DNA of 64,000 bases from Lachnospiraceae bacterium (lineage in GTDB: Bacteria > Bacillota > Clostridia > Lachnospirales > Lachnospiraceae). The translations under genes were made by a program, and so were the position numbers. The stretch is taken from the NCBI GenBank assembly GCA_017552985.1, contig JAFZNO010000134.1, forward strand, positions 1 through 64,000. Direction: 5' to 3'. Numbering within the stretch: position 1 is the first letter of the stretch; each line of letters begins with the position of its first letter. The notes beneath the pieces were generated by a model that made no database searches, was not told where the DNA came from, and was given only the letters and a program-made list of their open reading frames with translations. Positions 34,254 through 43,138 of this stretch are shown piece after piece.

Positions 34254-34799
34254 ATGGCTAGAAAGGAAAGCATTACAAAGCAAATGATCCTGGACGTTGC
34301 TTTTATGATGGCAAGGGAGGAAGGCATGCAGAACATCACTGCGAGACGCGTGGCAGAGAGGGCAAATTGTTCCACGCAGCCAATTTTTCGTTCCTTTCAG
34401 GGCATGGATGAACTGACAGACGGCGTGTATGATCGTGCCGTTGCGTTTTTTCAGGATTATTATCGCCTGTATCCACGGCTGGAGAAAACTCCTTTTTGTA
34501 ATTTGGGCATGGCTTACGTGGCATTTGCCCGCGAGGAAAAGGAATTATTCCGTATTTTATTTGTTCCCGAGAAGCCGAGAAAATCCCTGTACGAGATTCT
34601 GAATGGCTCGACGGAAAACGTAAAGTCGGAGATTCAGAAGGCTGCAGCAGCAGGATGTCAGGATCCGGGCGGACTGTTTATGAAGATTTGGATTTTTATC
34701 CATGGCGCGGCATGCATGACAATGACCGGAGATTATGATCTCTCCGACCAAGAGACGAGAAAGCTTTTGAATGACGTCTGTCAGTCCTTTATGAATTAA
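34254..34799 (+). CDS. TetR-family transcriptional regulator
   Basis: 181 residues. The N-terminal helix-turn-helix is clear: ILDVAFMMAREEGMQNITARRVAERANCSTQPIFRSF-type pattern at about residues 12-50. The C-terminal part is a helical ligand-binding domain similar to TetR proteins of the WHG/YxaF kind in length. ATG 34254 follows GGGAGG; an upstream ATG at 34233 lacks SD. Ligand and targets are unknown. It is the first gene of the operon leading to rpiR, the FAD enzyme-Cmk fusion, ispH and rpsA. Confidence 0.88.
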   Translation: MARKESITKQMILDVAFMMAREEGMQNITARRVAERANCSTQPIFRSFQGMDELTDGVYDRAVAFFQDYYRLYPRLEKTPFCNLGMAYVAFAREEKELFRILFVPEKPRKSLYEILNGSTENVKSEIQKAAAAGCQDPGGLFMKIWIFIHGAACMTMTGDYDLSDQETRKLLNDVCQSFMN

Positions 34800-34820
34800 T
34801 GTCTTTCAGGGAGGTACCGC

Positions 34821-35702
34821 ATGGAGGACGTCAGTATTCTGGGTTTAATGGAACAACGGCTCGGCAGTATGAGCAAGAGCCATAAAAAGATAGCAACGTT
34901 TGCGCTGAATCATATGGACAGAGCTGCGTTCATGACGGCGGCCCAGCTTGGAAGGGAGCTTTCCGTCAGCGAATCCACGGTGGTTCGTTTTGCCAGCGGA
35001 CTTGGGCTTTCGGGTTATCCGGAATTCCAAAAGGAGCTTGCTTTTTGTCTGCGGGAAAGGTTGAACGGACAGGAGAAACTTTCCGACGCGGCGTATGGAA
35101 GGTCGCAGTCGGAGATATTGAATTCCGTGATGCTTTCCGACCAGGAAAGAATCTTAAAGACGATGGAGTCGATGGATGCCGCGGAATTTGACGCGGCGAC
35201 GGATCTGATCGCAAAGTCATCCGCAGTCTATGTCTGCGGACTTCGCGGAAGTGAACCGCTTGCCAGGTTTTTAAGCCACTATCTTGGCATGATCCGGAGA
35301 AACGTAATTTTGCTTACGACTTCAAGCGTAAGTGAAATCTTTGAACAAATGCTGTATCTTTCGGAGAAAGACTGCGTGATCGGAATCAGTTTTCCGAGTC
35401 ATTCCATGCTTTGTTCCAAAGCGCTGAAATTCGCAAAAGACAGAAATGCAAAAACGATTGCCATAACGAATGACGAGCAATCCCCGTTGGCATCACTTGC
35501 GGATTGTAAGCTTTATGCGAGAAGTGAAATGATTTCGGTGGTGGATTCCTTGGTCGCGCCAATGAGCGTGATCAATGCTTTGGTTGTGGCACTGGCATTA
35601 AAGAATCCTGGCGAAACCCGCGCAAATGCGGATAGGCTGGAAGAAGCATGGAAGGATTATCAGATTCTTTGGAATCAGGATGATGAGAGTATTGAAACAT
35701 GA
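34821..35702 (+). CDS. MurR/RpiR-family transcriptional regulator
   Basis: 293 residues: an N-terminal RpiR helix-turn-helix (LGRELSVSESTVVRFASGLGLSG-type block, residues about 42-65) and a SIS sugar-phosphate domain (about 125-265) with VYVCGLRGSEPLARFL and CVIGISFPSHS. Such proteins sense phosphosugars or related metabolites and repress or activate sugar genes. No sugar operon is adjacent, so its target lies elsewhere or it senses an envelope precursor. It overlaps the next gene by 4 bases (ATGA). Confidence 0.92.
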   Translation: MEDVSILGLMEQRLGSMSKSHKKIATFALNHMDRAAFMTAAQLGRELSVSESTVVRFASGLGLSGYPEFQKELAFCLRERLNGQEKLSDAAYGRSQSEILNSVMLSDQERILKTMESMDAAEFDAATDLIAKSSAVYVCGLRGSEPLARFLSHYLGMIRRNVILLTTSSVSEIFEQMLYLSEKDCVIGISFPSHSMLCSKALKFAKDRNAKTIAITNDEQSPLASLADCKLYARSEMISVVDSLVAPMSVINALVVALALKNPGETRANADRLEEAWKDYQILWNQDDESIET

Positions 35703-37702
35703 AACGCGTGATTGTGATTGGCGGTGGCGCGGCAGGAATGATGGCAGCTTATGAGGCGGCAGTCTGCGGCGCAAACGTCACTTTGTTAGAGAAAAATGAG
35801 AAACTGGGGAAAAAGCTGTTCATTACGGGAAAGGGCAGATGCAACGTTTGTAATGCCGCCCCTGAGATGGAGACGCTGTTTCAAAACGTTTGCACGAACC
35901 GGAAATTCTTGTATGGTGCCTTTTATTCGTTTGATAACCGGGCAGTGATGGAGCTTTTTGAGAAAGCGGGCTGTCCATTGAAGATCGAGCGCGGAGACCG
36001 CGTTTTTCCAACGTCGGATCATTCTTCTGACGTGATCGGAGCCATGAAACGCTTGCTTGGAAGGGAAAACGTGAAGGTACGGCTAAACGTGGTCGCGAAG
36101 GAAATCTTGCAGGAAAATGGCAGATTTCATGCCGTACGCCTGCAAAACGGGGAACGGATAGAGGGCGATGCCTGCATCATTTGTACCGGGGGCGTGTCTT
36201 ATCCCAGCACTGGTTCCACCGGCGACGGTTATGCATTTGCAAAAGAAATGGGGCATGACCTGACGGAAAGACGACCGGCGCTGGTGCCGTTGGAGACGAA
36301 GGAGACTTGGCCGCAGGAGGTCATGGGGCTTTCCCTAAAAAACGTAAGATTGAAAATGACGCGGGGGAAAAAGGTCTTATATGACGGTTTCGGGGAAATG
36401 ATGTTTACGCACTTTGGCGTGACGGGACCGCTGGTTCTCTCGGCGAGCAGTTTTTATTATGGCGCGGACAAGAAGGAAAAGAAAGGGAAAAATGACGGCA
36501 AACCAGAGGAGTCAATGCTTTGGATTGACTTAAAGCCCGCCTTGGACGAAGAACAATTAGACCGAAGGCTTCTTCGGGAATTTGAGGAGAATAAGGCGAA
36601 GCAATTCAAGAATTCTTTGGGCGCGTTATTTCCGTCAAAATTGATCCCCGTGATGATAAGGCTTTCGGGAATTCATCCCGACAAGAAGGTTTCTGAGATC
36701 AGCCGGGAGGAAAGAGCTTCTTTTGGAAAACTGATCAAGAATCTTCCGTTGACGGTGAAGGGTACGAGGGATTTCGCGGAAGCGATCATAACCAAGGGAG
36801 GCATTGCCGTTAAGCAGGTCAATCCCTCTACCATGGAATCCAAATTGGTTCCCGGGATTTATTTTGCGGGCGAGGTGCTTGACCTGGATGCGCTAACCGG
36901 AGGATTTAATCTCCAGATTGCATGGTCCACGGGGTATCTTGCGGGAAAGAATGCCGCAGAAATCGTAACGGAAGATTTGAAGAATATAGACAAAGGAATT
37001 GACCAAAAAGATAGTGAATCAGACGACGAAAAGGGAGAGATCAGAATGAGTTATAACATAGCAGTTGACGGCCCTGCGGGAGCCGGAAAAAGCACCATAG
37101 CAAAGCTGGTGGCAAAGAAAAAGGGAATCATTTACGTGGATACGGGCGCAATGTATCGCGCAATGGCGCTGTACATGCTTCGGAATCAGGTGGATCCCGT
37201 GGACAAAGAAACTATAATAAAAAAATGCGCGGAAGCAAACGTAACGCTTGGTCATGAAGACGGCCAACAGGTTGTTTTCTTAAACGGTGAGAACGTGAAT
37301 GGGCTGATCCGCACGGAAGAGGTTGGAAACATGGCGTCCACCATCAGCGTGATCGGTGAGGTGAGAAGCAATCTGGTTGCAAAGCAGCAAGCGCTTGCAA
37401 AGACGACGGACTGCATCATGGACGGTCGTGACATCGGTACCTGCGTGTTGCCGGACGCCAATCTGAAGATTTATCTGACTGCAAGCAGCGAAGTGCGCGC
37501 GAAACGCCGTTACGATGAACTCGTTGCCAAAGGTCAGGAATGTGATCTCGAGCAGATCCAAAAAGACATCGAGGAGCGCGACTACCGCGACATGCACCGT
37601 GAGATTTCGCCTCTAAAACAGGCAGACGACGCAATCCTTGTAGACACCTCCTACATGACCATCGAAGAAGTCGTTGACAAAATCCTGTCCCTTGCCAACT
37701 AG
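35699..37702 (+). CDS. Fused BaiN/HI0933-type flavoprotein and cytidylate kinase
   Basis: 667 codons without a stop. Residues 1 to about 425 are a HI0933/BaiN-type FAD oxidoreductase: dinucleotide motif GGGAAGMMAAYEA at the start and GLNLQIAWSTGYLAG-like FAD-binding block (GGFNLQIAWSTGYLAG) at the end. A charged linker follows (about 425-449). Residues 450-667 are a complete cytidylate kinase (Cmk): P-loop GPAGAGKST, DTGAMYRA and DGRDIGTCVLPDA. Met450 (ATG 37046) has GGGAGA about 6 bases upstream, so free Cmk could also be made by internal initiation. In related Clostridia these are normally two adjacent genes. Cmk phosphorylates CMP/dCMP; the flavoprotein reaction is uncertain. Confidence 0.9.
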   Translation: MKRVIVIGGGAAGMMAAYEAAVCGANVTLLEKNEKLGKKLFITGKGRCNVCNAAPEMETLFQNVCTNRKFLYGAFYSFDNRAVMELFEKAGCPLKIERGDRVFPTSDHSSDVIGAMKRLLGRENVKVRLNVVAKEILQENGRFHAVRLQNGERIEGDACIICTGGVSYPSTGSTGDGYAFAKEMGHDLTERRPALVPLETKETWPQEVMGLSLKNVRLKMTRGKKVLYDGFGEMMFTHFGVTGPLVLSASSFYYGADKKEKKGKNDGKPEESMLWIDLKPALDEEQLDRRLLREFEENKAKQFKNSLGALFPSKLIPVMIRLSGIHPDKKVSEISREERASFGKLIKNLPLTVKGTRDFAEAIITKGGIAVKQVNPSTMESKLVPGIYFAGEVLDLDALTGGFNLQIAWSTGYLAGKNAAEIVTEDLKNIDKGIDQKDSESDDEKGEIRMSYNIAVDGPAGAGKSTIAKLVAKKKGIIYVDTGAMYRAMALYMLRNQVDPVDKETIIKKCAEANVTLGHEDGQQVVFLNGENVNGLIRTEEVGNMASTISVIGEVRSNLVAKQQALAKTTDCIMDGRDIGTCVLPDANLKIYLTASSEVRAKRRYDELVAKGQECDLEQIQKDIEERDYRDMHREISPLKQADDAILVDTSYMTIEEVVDKILSLAN

Positions 37703-37731
37703 TCACTCTTTTATGATTTTTAGGAGGCCCC

Positions 37732-38595
37732 ATGCAAGTTGAATTGGCTGCCTGCGCCGGCTTCTGCTTTGGCGTGAAACGCGCGGTGGATACCGTGCAT
37801 GAACAATTAAAGACGGGAAAGACCATCTATACTTATGGCCCCATCGTGCATAACGAGGAGGTCGTAAAGGAATTGGAGGATCTCGGAGTAAAGGTCTTGA
37901 ATTCCAAGGAGGAACTGATGGAACTGTCTCCGGTGGACGGTGAGCAGGTCGCCGTCGTGATCCGTGCCCACGGCGTTCCGAGAGAGATTTATGAATTGTT
38001 GGAACAAAAGGGAATAGAATGTGTTGACGCTACCTGTCCCTTCGTGAAGAGGATCCACAAAATTGTCGAGGAGGGGAGCCGGAATGGAAACCAGGTTTTC
38101 ATCGCCGGGAATCCCGGTCATCCGGAGGTCGAAGGAATCAGGGGATGGTGCCATGGAGACGCAATTGTGGTGGAAACCGTCGAAGAAACGCAAAAGTTAA
38201 CCATTGATGACAAAAAGCAAGGAATTTTGGTAGCGCAGACTACATTTAATTTTAACAAATTTGACAATTTAGTTGAAATTTTTCAGCAAAAGGGTTACAA
38301 TGGTACTGTTGTGAATACTATCTGTAATGCAACAGAGGAGAGACAGCGTGCTGCAAGGGAACTTGCAAAGCGGGCTGACGTGATGATTGTAATAGGAGGA
38401 AAGCACAGTTCCAATACAAGAAAACTGTATGACATATGCAGTTCGGAATGCGCGAATACCTATTATATACAGACACTGGATGATTTAAGTTTGGTCTTAC
38501 CGACAACTGTTCGCCTAGTGGGTATTACAGCGGGGGCTTCCACCCCAAACAAATTAATTGAGGAGGTTCAAAATTATGTCAGAATTAACTTTTGA
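37732..38595 (+). CDS. ispH: 4-hydroxy-3-methylbut-2-enyl diphosphate reductase
   Basis: 287 residues. IspH makes IPP and DMAPP in the last step of the MEP isoprenoid pathway using a [4Fe-4S] cluster. The three cluster cysteines are in CAGFCFGVKRAV (Cys12), DATCPFVKR (about Cys97) and NTICNATEERQ (about Cys197). AHGVPRE and the HSSNT substrate loop are also present. The gene end overlaps rpsA by 20 bases and carries its SD. In several Clostridia ispH and rpsA are a single fused gene; here they are overlapping but in different frames. Confidence 0.97.
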   Translation: MQVELAACAGFCFGVKRAVDTVHEQLKTGKTIYTYGPIVHNEEVVKELEDLGVKVLNSKEELMELSPVDGEQVAVVIRAHGVPREIYELLEQKGIECVDATCPFVKRIHKIVEEGSRNGNQVFIAGNPGHPEVEGIRGWCHGDAIVVETVEETQKLTIDDKKQGILVAQTTFNFNKFDNLVEIFQQKGYNGTVVNTICNATEERQRAARELAKRADVMIVIGGKHSSNTRKLYDICSSECANTYYIQTLDDLSLVLPTTVRLVGITAGASTPNKLIEEVQNYVRINF

Positions 38596-39703
38596 ACAAA
38601 TGCTGGAAGAATCTTTCAAGACAATTCATACTGGGGAGGTAGTTGAAGGTAAGGTCATTGACGTAAAGCCGGACGAGATCGTGCTGAACATCGGTTACAA
38701 GTCAGACGGCATTCTGCCGAAGAGCGAGTATTCCAATGACACGTCCGTAGATCTCACCCAAGCCGTTAAGGTTGGCGACGTTATGGAGGTAAAGGTTCTC
38801 AAGGTAAATGACGGCGAAGGTCAGGTCGCATTGACCTATAAGAGACTTGCAGCTGACAGAGGCAATAAGAGGATCGAAGAGGCATTTAACAACAAGGAAG
38901 TATTAAAGGCTACCGTTAATCAGGTGCTTGACGGAGGACTTTCCGTGATCGTTGACGAGGTTCGCATCTTTATTCCCGCAAGCCTGGTATCTGATTCCTA
39001 TGAAAAGGATCTGACCAAGTTCGCAGGTCAGGAGATCGAATTCGTGATCAGCGAGTACAATCCTAAGAGAAGACGCTACATTGGCGACCGCAGAAGCCTT
39101 TTGATGGAGAAGAAGGCAGAGCAGCAGAAGGCTCTGTTCGAGAAGATTCATGAGGGTGACGTTGTAGAAGGCGTTGTTAAGAACATTACCGATTTCGGCG
39201 CATTCATCGATCTGGGCGGTGCAGACGGACTGCTTCACGTTTCCGAGATGAGCTGGGGCCGCATCGAGCATCCTAAGAAGGTCTTCAAGGTTGGCGAGAC
39301 CAGAAAGGTCCTGATCAAGGAGATCAACGGAAACAAGATCGCCCTTTCCTTGAAGTTTGACGATGCAAATCCTTGGAAGGATGCAGCTGCCAAGTATGCA
39401 GTTGGCAACGTAGTAACTGGTAAGGTTGCCAGAATGACTGACTTTGGTGCATTTGTAGAGCTTGAGGTTGGCGTTGACGCATTGCTTCACGTATCACAGA
39501 TCTCCAAGGAGCACGTTGAGAAGCCTGCAGACGTACTTTCCGTTGGACAGGAGATCACCGCTAAGGTGGTTGACTTCAATGAAGCAGACAAGAAGATTTC
39601 CTTGAGCATCAAGGCAATGTTTGCTCCCGAGCCTAAGGCAGAGGATGACGGAGACGTGGTTCCCGTTGACATTGATGCAGTGATCGCTTCTGAAGAGCAA
39701 TAA
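38576..39703 (+). CDS. rpsA: Ribosomal protein S1 (four S1 domains)
   Basis: 375 residues from ATG 38576, which follows AGGAGG inside the end of ispH; an earlier in-frame ATG at 38558 lacks SD. Four S1 RNA-binding domains can be seen: GEVVEGKVIDVKPD, KEVLKATVNQVLDGG, GDVVEGVVKNITDFGAF and GNVVTGKVARMTDFGAF. Four domains is the usual Firmicutes form, against six in Proteobacteria. The protein aids mRNA binding or translation and may have other RNA roles. A strong terminator follows. Confidence 0.95.
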   Translation: MSELTFEQMLEESFKTIHTGEVVEGKVIDVKPDEIVLNIGYKSDGILPKSEYSNDTSVDLTQAVKVGDVMEVKVLKVNDGEGQVALTYKRLAADRGNKRIEEAFNNKEVLKATVNQVLDGGLSVIVDEVRIFIPASLVSDSYEKDLTKFAGQEIEFVISEYNPKRRRYIGDRRSLLMEKKAEQQKALFEKIHEGDVVEGVVKNITDFGAFIDLGGADGLLHVSEMSWGRIEHPKKVFKVGETRKVLIKEINGNKIALSLKFDDANPWKDAAAKYAVGNVVTGKVARMTDFGAFVELEVGVDALLHVSQISKEHVEKPADVLSVGQEITAKVVDFNEADKKISLSIKAMFAPEPKAEDDGDVVPVDIDAVIASEEQ

Positions 39704-39714
39704 TCAAAAACAAG

Positions 39715-39750
39715 AGAGCTGCCAGTTAATTGGCAGCTCTTTTTTATTTT
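39715..39750 (+). terminator. Rho-independent terminator after rpsA
   Basis: AGAGCTGCCA at 39715-39724 pairs perfectly with TGGCAGCTCT at 39731-39740 around a six-base loop, followed by TTTTTATTTT. Confidence 0.95.
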
Positions 39751-39764
39751 TCGGGAGAAGGCTT

Positions 39765-40538
39765 ATGGTCTATGATTATGAGTACTTTAAGAGAGAATTC
39801 CTAAAATTATCTTCCATTGATCTCAATTGTTACAAAGAGCGGCAGATGAAGAGAAGAATAGACACGCTGATCCGCAATAAGGGGCTGAGCGGATATGACA
39901 AATATATTGCGGCCATAAAATCGAGCCCGGAGCTCTTTGATGAATTTTTGAGTTACATGACGATCAACGTCTCGGAGTTTTATCGCAATCCGGAGCAATG
40001 GACGTATCTTGATCAGGAGGTGATGCCATATCTGATCAATAAATTCGGGACGAGGCTGAAGATTTGGAGTGCCGCGTGTTCCTTCGGTGAAGAACCCTAT
40101 TCCCTTGTCATGTTGCTCTCAAAGCATATGTCACTGGCACAAATTTCCGTTTTTGCCACGGACATTGACAGGAATTGTCTGGAGCAGGCGAGGCAGGGGC
40201 TTTATCCCGAGAAAAGTATTGCTTCCGTGCCGGAAGAGTTTAAGAAAAAGTATTTTACTAAGATTGGAAATGCTTATAAGATCAGTGATCAGATCAAGAA
40301 CCGCGTAACGTTCCAAAAGCATGATCTGTTAAAGGATGCATATCCAACGGATTGTCATCTTGTGGTCTGCCGGAACGTGCTGATCTACTTTACGGAAGAG
40401 ACAAAAGATGATCTGTTCCGAAGATTTTACAAGTGCCTGGCTCCAAGCGGAACCTTCTTTATTGGCAGCACGGAACAGATCATGAGTTATAAAGACATTG
40501 GATTCCAAAGAATGAATTCATTTTTTTATCAAAAATAA
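39765..40538 (+). CDS. cheR: CheR-type protein-glutamate methyltransferase
   Basis: 257 residues, the usual CheR length. The N-terminal helical domain (residues about 1-75) is followed by a SAM-binding fold with SAACSFGEEPYSL (motif I) and VCRNVLIYFTEET (the catalytic-site loop with Asn-Val-Leu-Ile). It methylates glutamates of chemoreceptors using S-adenosylmethionine. No other chemotaxis gene is nearby, so this is an isolated copy right after the rpsA terminator; many Lachnospiraceae-like genomes keep such a stand-alone cheR. SD GGGAGAAGG precedes ATG 39765. Confidence 0.93.
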   Translation: MVYDYEYFKREFLKLSSIDLNCYKERQMKRRIDTLIRNKGLSGYDKYIAAIKSSPELFDEFLSYMTINVSEFYRNPEQWTYLDQEVMPYLINKFGTRLKIWSAACSFGEEPYSLVMLLSKHMSLAQISVFATDIDRNCLEQARQGLYPEKSIASVPEEFKKKYFTKIGNAYKISDQIKNRVTFQKHDLLKDAYPTDCHLVVCRNVLIYFTEETKDDLFRRFYKCLAPSGTFFIGSTEQIMSYKDIGFQRMNSFFYQK

Positions 40539-40542
40539 AGAA

Positions 40543-40576
40543 CAGGTCAGGGGAGGACCCTGACCTGATTTATTTT
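40543..40576. terminator. Hairpin shared by converging cheR and yprB
   Basis: CAGGTCAGGG at 40543-40552 and CCCTGACCTG at 40558-40567 form a perfect ten-pair stem with a five-base loop, followed by ATTTATTTT on the + strand. It lies between the convergent stops and may serve both strands. Confidence 0.75.
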
Positions 40577-41670
40577 GCAGCAAGATGATTTAATACGAGG
40601 GAAGCGTAGCTTGCAAAGGCCTGACGGTCTTTTTTCATCTCATCGGATAATTCAAAAAAGATTTCGTCACTGTCATAGTCCCGTTTGAAAAAGGGAGTAA
40701 ACGTGAGATCCCATTCGCGAAGGTATCTCGATGCCTTTCTAGTATAGCAATTCCGGGCGGTTGCCTGCTCACGGCAAGCCTTGTCGACGAAAGAAGCAAC
40801 GGATTTATGCAGAGCCACGTCCTCCTTGGGAAGATAGTAATATTCTTTGTAATTGGAGTAAAAATACTTCAATTCCTCGTCATAAACCGGAACGCGGAGG
40901 GTAAGGTTTTCTCCATCTAATTTTGCGTAGAAACCTTCCGAGGAATGGGTCACGGGCTTGGGAACGGGCGTGGGCAGACTGGCGTGGATCAAAAGCTCCG
41001 TGCGGTGTCTGTTAAATGCGTCAAGATAGGTGTTTGCCTGTACCTTTTTCGCCGTGAGGGGGAAATGAAAGGCATCGAAATATGCAAGCATGGGAAGGAT
41101 CTCCAGCATGCCCTTCAAGTCTTCCTCATTATGCAAAAGCAGTACGGACAAGGTTTCCTGCGTGGGATGATTGACGTAATCCTTGTAAAAGGCGATCAGT
41201 TCGCCGCCGCTGAAGGTATCCTCCCTATTTAAGGACAAGAAAGTTTCGATGGTTTTTTGCTTTAAGTTCAGCAGATCCAGGAAGTTCTTGTAAGGGAATA
41301 ACCTTCTGTACAGGTCGGCGCCTTCAAAGCCGTCAAAACTATAAGAAAGTCCTAATTGCGCACATTTTTGCGTAAGATAGGGAATGTCGAAATTATTTCC
41401 GTTGAATTGGATGAGGAAGCGGTGGCTCACGGCAAATTGGAAGAAGGCGTCCAAAATCTCTTTTTCTTCAGCGGGCGTCTCCGCCATCCATTGCAGCGTA
41501 TGCCAGGCTTCTTCGGAATAATAGGCACAGCCAATCAGGTATAGAGAGGAAGACCTTGCGGTAAAGCCGGTAGTTTCTATGTCAAGAAAAAGGGCCTCGG
41601 AAAGGGGACAAAGGCGCTCCAAAGGGTATTTTACCGTGAAATTATCGATGCGTTTTTCTACAATCTTCAT
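40570..41670 (-). CDS. Ribonuclease H-like exonuclease-fold protein (YprB type)
   Basis: 366 residues, the only clear minus-strand gene. The N-terminal 180 residues have the DEDD exonuclease pattern: FLDIETTG (ExoI), FNGNNFDIPYL (ExoII) and HNEEDLKGMLEIL (ExoIII). This is the RNase H-like domain of the YprB family, found widely in Firmicutes but of unproven function. The C-terminal half is a less conserved alpha-helical region without a clear family. ATG is at 41670 with GGAAAGG upstream on the minus strand. It diverges from the rnf operon. Confidence 0.85.
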   Translation of the reverse strand: MKIVEKRIDNFTVKYPLERLCPLSEALFLDIETTGFTARSSSLYLIGCAYYSEEAWHTLQWMAETPAEEKEILDAFFQFAVSHRFLIQFNGNNFDIPYLTQKCAQLGLSYSFDGFEGADLYRRLFPYKNFLDLLNLKQKTIETFLSLNREDTFSGGELIAFYKDYVNHPTQETLSVLLLHNEEDLKGMLEILPMLAYFDAFHFPLTAKKVQANTYLDAFNRHRTELLIHASLPTPVPKPVTHSSEGFYAKLDGENLTLRVPVYDEELKYFYSNYKEYYYLPKEDVALHKSVASFVDKACREQATARNCYTRKASRYLREWDLTFTPFFKRDYDSDEIFFELSDEMKKDRQAFASYASLVLNHLAAK

Positions 41671-41811
41671 GTTTAGGACCTTTCCATGGTTTTCTTTCCC
41701 AAGTATATCAGAAAATACGTTTTAAAGGTAGTATTTTGTTGAAAAAAATAGTATAGTAATAGATGGAAAATCAGGAAAATCATAAACTCTGTGAAAGGAG
41801 TGTTAAGCAAT

Positions 41812-43125
41812 ATGGCGAAATTGACTTTTCAGGGCGGCATACATCCTTATGACGGCAAGGATCTGTCAAAGGATAAGCCGATCGTGGAATTAAAAGCCGG
41901 TTCCATTATGGTATATCCCTTAAGCCAGCACATTGGCGCCCCGGCAAAGCCCCTTGTCCAAAAGGGGGATTACGTATGGCGCGGACAGAAGATCGCTGAG
42001 GCGGCATCCTTTGTGTCTGCCAACATTCATTCTTCCGTATCCGGCACGGTAAAGGCCATTGAACCCAGACGCGTTGCCTCCGGTGACAACGTTATGAGCA
42101 TTGTAATCGAGAATGACGGAAAGGATCAGGAGGTTGAGTATTACGTGCCTGACCTGGAGACCTTGACGAAGGAAGAAATCCTTTGGTGCGTAAAGGAAGC
42201 GGGAATCGTTGGCATGGGCGGTGCAGGCTTTCCGACGAGCGTAAAGCTTTCCCCCAAGGATCCCGATAAGATCGAATACGTGATCGCAAACTGTGCAGAG
42301 TGTGAGCCTTATCTGACGAGTGATTACCGGAGAATGCTCGAGGAGCCGGAGAGACTCGTCAATGGTTTGAAACTGATCTTGTGTCTGTTTGATAAGGCGC
42401 AGGGAATTATTGCGATTGAGGACAATAAGCCTGATTGCATAAAGCTTCTTAGGGAATTGACCAGAAATGAGACCAGGATCAGCGTCCGGGCCTTAAAGAC
42501 AAAGTATCCCCAGGGCGGTGAGCGTTCGCTGATCTATGCAACGACTGGCAGGAAGATAAATTCCTCCATGCTTCCGGCGGACGTGGGCTGTATCGTTAAT
42601 AACGTGGATACGATCGTTGCCGTTGAAAAATCCATCCTTGAGGGCAAACCTTTGATGGAAAGGATTGTGACGGTGACGGGAGATGCCGTAAAAGATCCGA
42701 GAAATTACAAGGTTCCGACGGGCATGAGTTATACGGAGGTGCTTGAGGCGGCGGGCGGATTCGCGAAAACCCCAGCCAAGATCATTTGCGGCGGTCCCAT
42801 GATGGGAAATGCAATCTTTAGCACGGACATCCCCGTAACCAAAACTTCAACCGCACTGCTGGCGTTTACCGAGGATGAGGTGTCTGCAATGGAACCGGGG
42901 CCCTGCATTAATTGCGGTCGTTGCCTTGAGGTGTGTCCAGGACGAGTGATGCCGAGCAAGCTGGCGGACGCGGCCGAGAGATTTGACGAAGAGACGTTCC
43001 TTGAATTAAACGGCATGGAATGCTGTGAGTGCGGTTGCTGCAGCTACATCTGTCCGGCAAAGAGACCTCTGACGCAGGAGATCAAATCCATGCGAAAGAT
43101 TCAGTTGGCAAAGAGAAAAAAGTAG
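41812..43125 (+). CDS. rnfC: Rnf electron transport complex subunit C
   Basis: 437 residues. The N-terminus FQGGIHPYDGKDLSKDKPI is typical of RnfC. A central NADH/FMN-binding region contains GMGGAGFPTSVKL. Two [4Fe-4S] motifs are at the C-terminus: CINCGRCLEVCP and CCECGCCSYICPAKRP. RnfC accepts or donates electrons at the NADH side of the Rnf complex, which couples ferredoxin:NAD+ electron transfer to Na+ or H+ translocation. ATG 41812 follows AAAGGAG at 41794-41800. First gene of rnfCDGEAB. Confidence 0.96.
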   Translation: MAKLTFQGGIHPYDGKDLSKDKPIVELKAGSIMVYPLSQHIGAPAKPLVQKGDYVWRGQKIAEAASFVSANIHSSVSGTVKAIEPRRVASGDNVMSIVIENDGKDQEVEYYVPDLETLTKEEILWCVKEAGIVGMGGAGFPTSVKLSPKDPDKIEYVIANCAECEPYLTSDYRRMLEEPERLVNGLKLILCLFDKAQGIIAIEDNKPDCIKLLRELTRNETRISVRALKTKYPQGGERSLIYATTGRKINSSMLPADVGCIVNNVDTIVAVEKSILEGKPLMERIVTVTGDAVKDPRNYKVPTGMSYTEVLEAAGGFAKTPAKIICGGPMMGNAIFSTDIPVTKTSTALLAFTEDEVSAMEPGPCINCGRCLEVCPGRVMPSKLADAAERFDEETFLELNGMECCECGCCSYICPAKRPLTQEIKSMRKIQLAKRKK

Positions 43126-43138
43126 GAGGTAAAGCGTC

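Noticed and set aside
34821..35702. Sugar operon controlled by the RpiR regulator
   Set aside because: Neighbours are tetR, a flavoprotein-Cmk fusion, ispH and rpsA; no sugar kinase, isomerase or transporter is present.
37732..39703. IspH-RpsA fusion as known in some Clostridia
   Set aside because: The two genes overlap by 20 bases but are in different frames, and rpsA has its own AGGAGG and ATG, so they are separate here.
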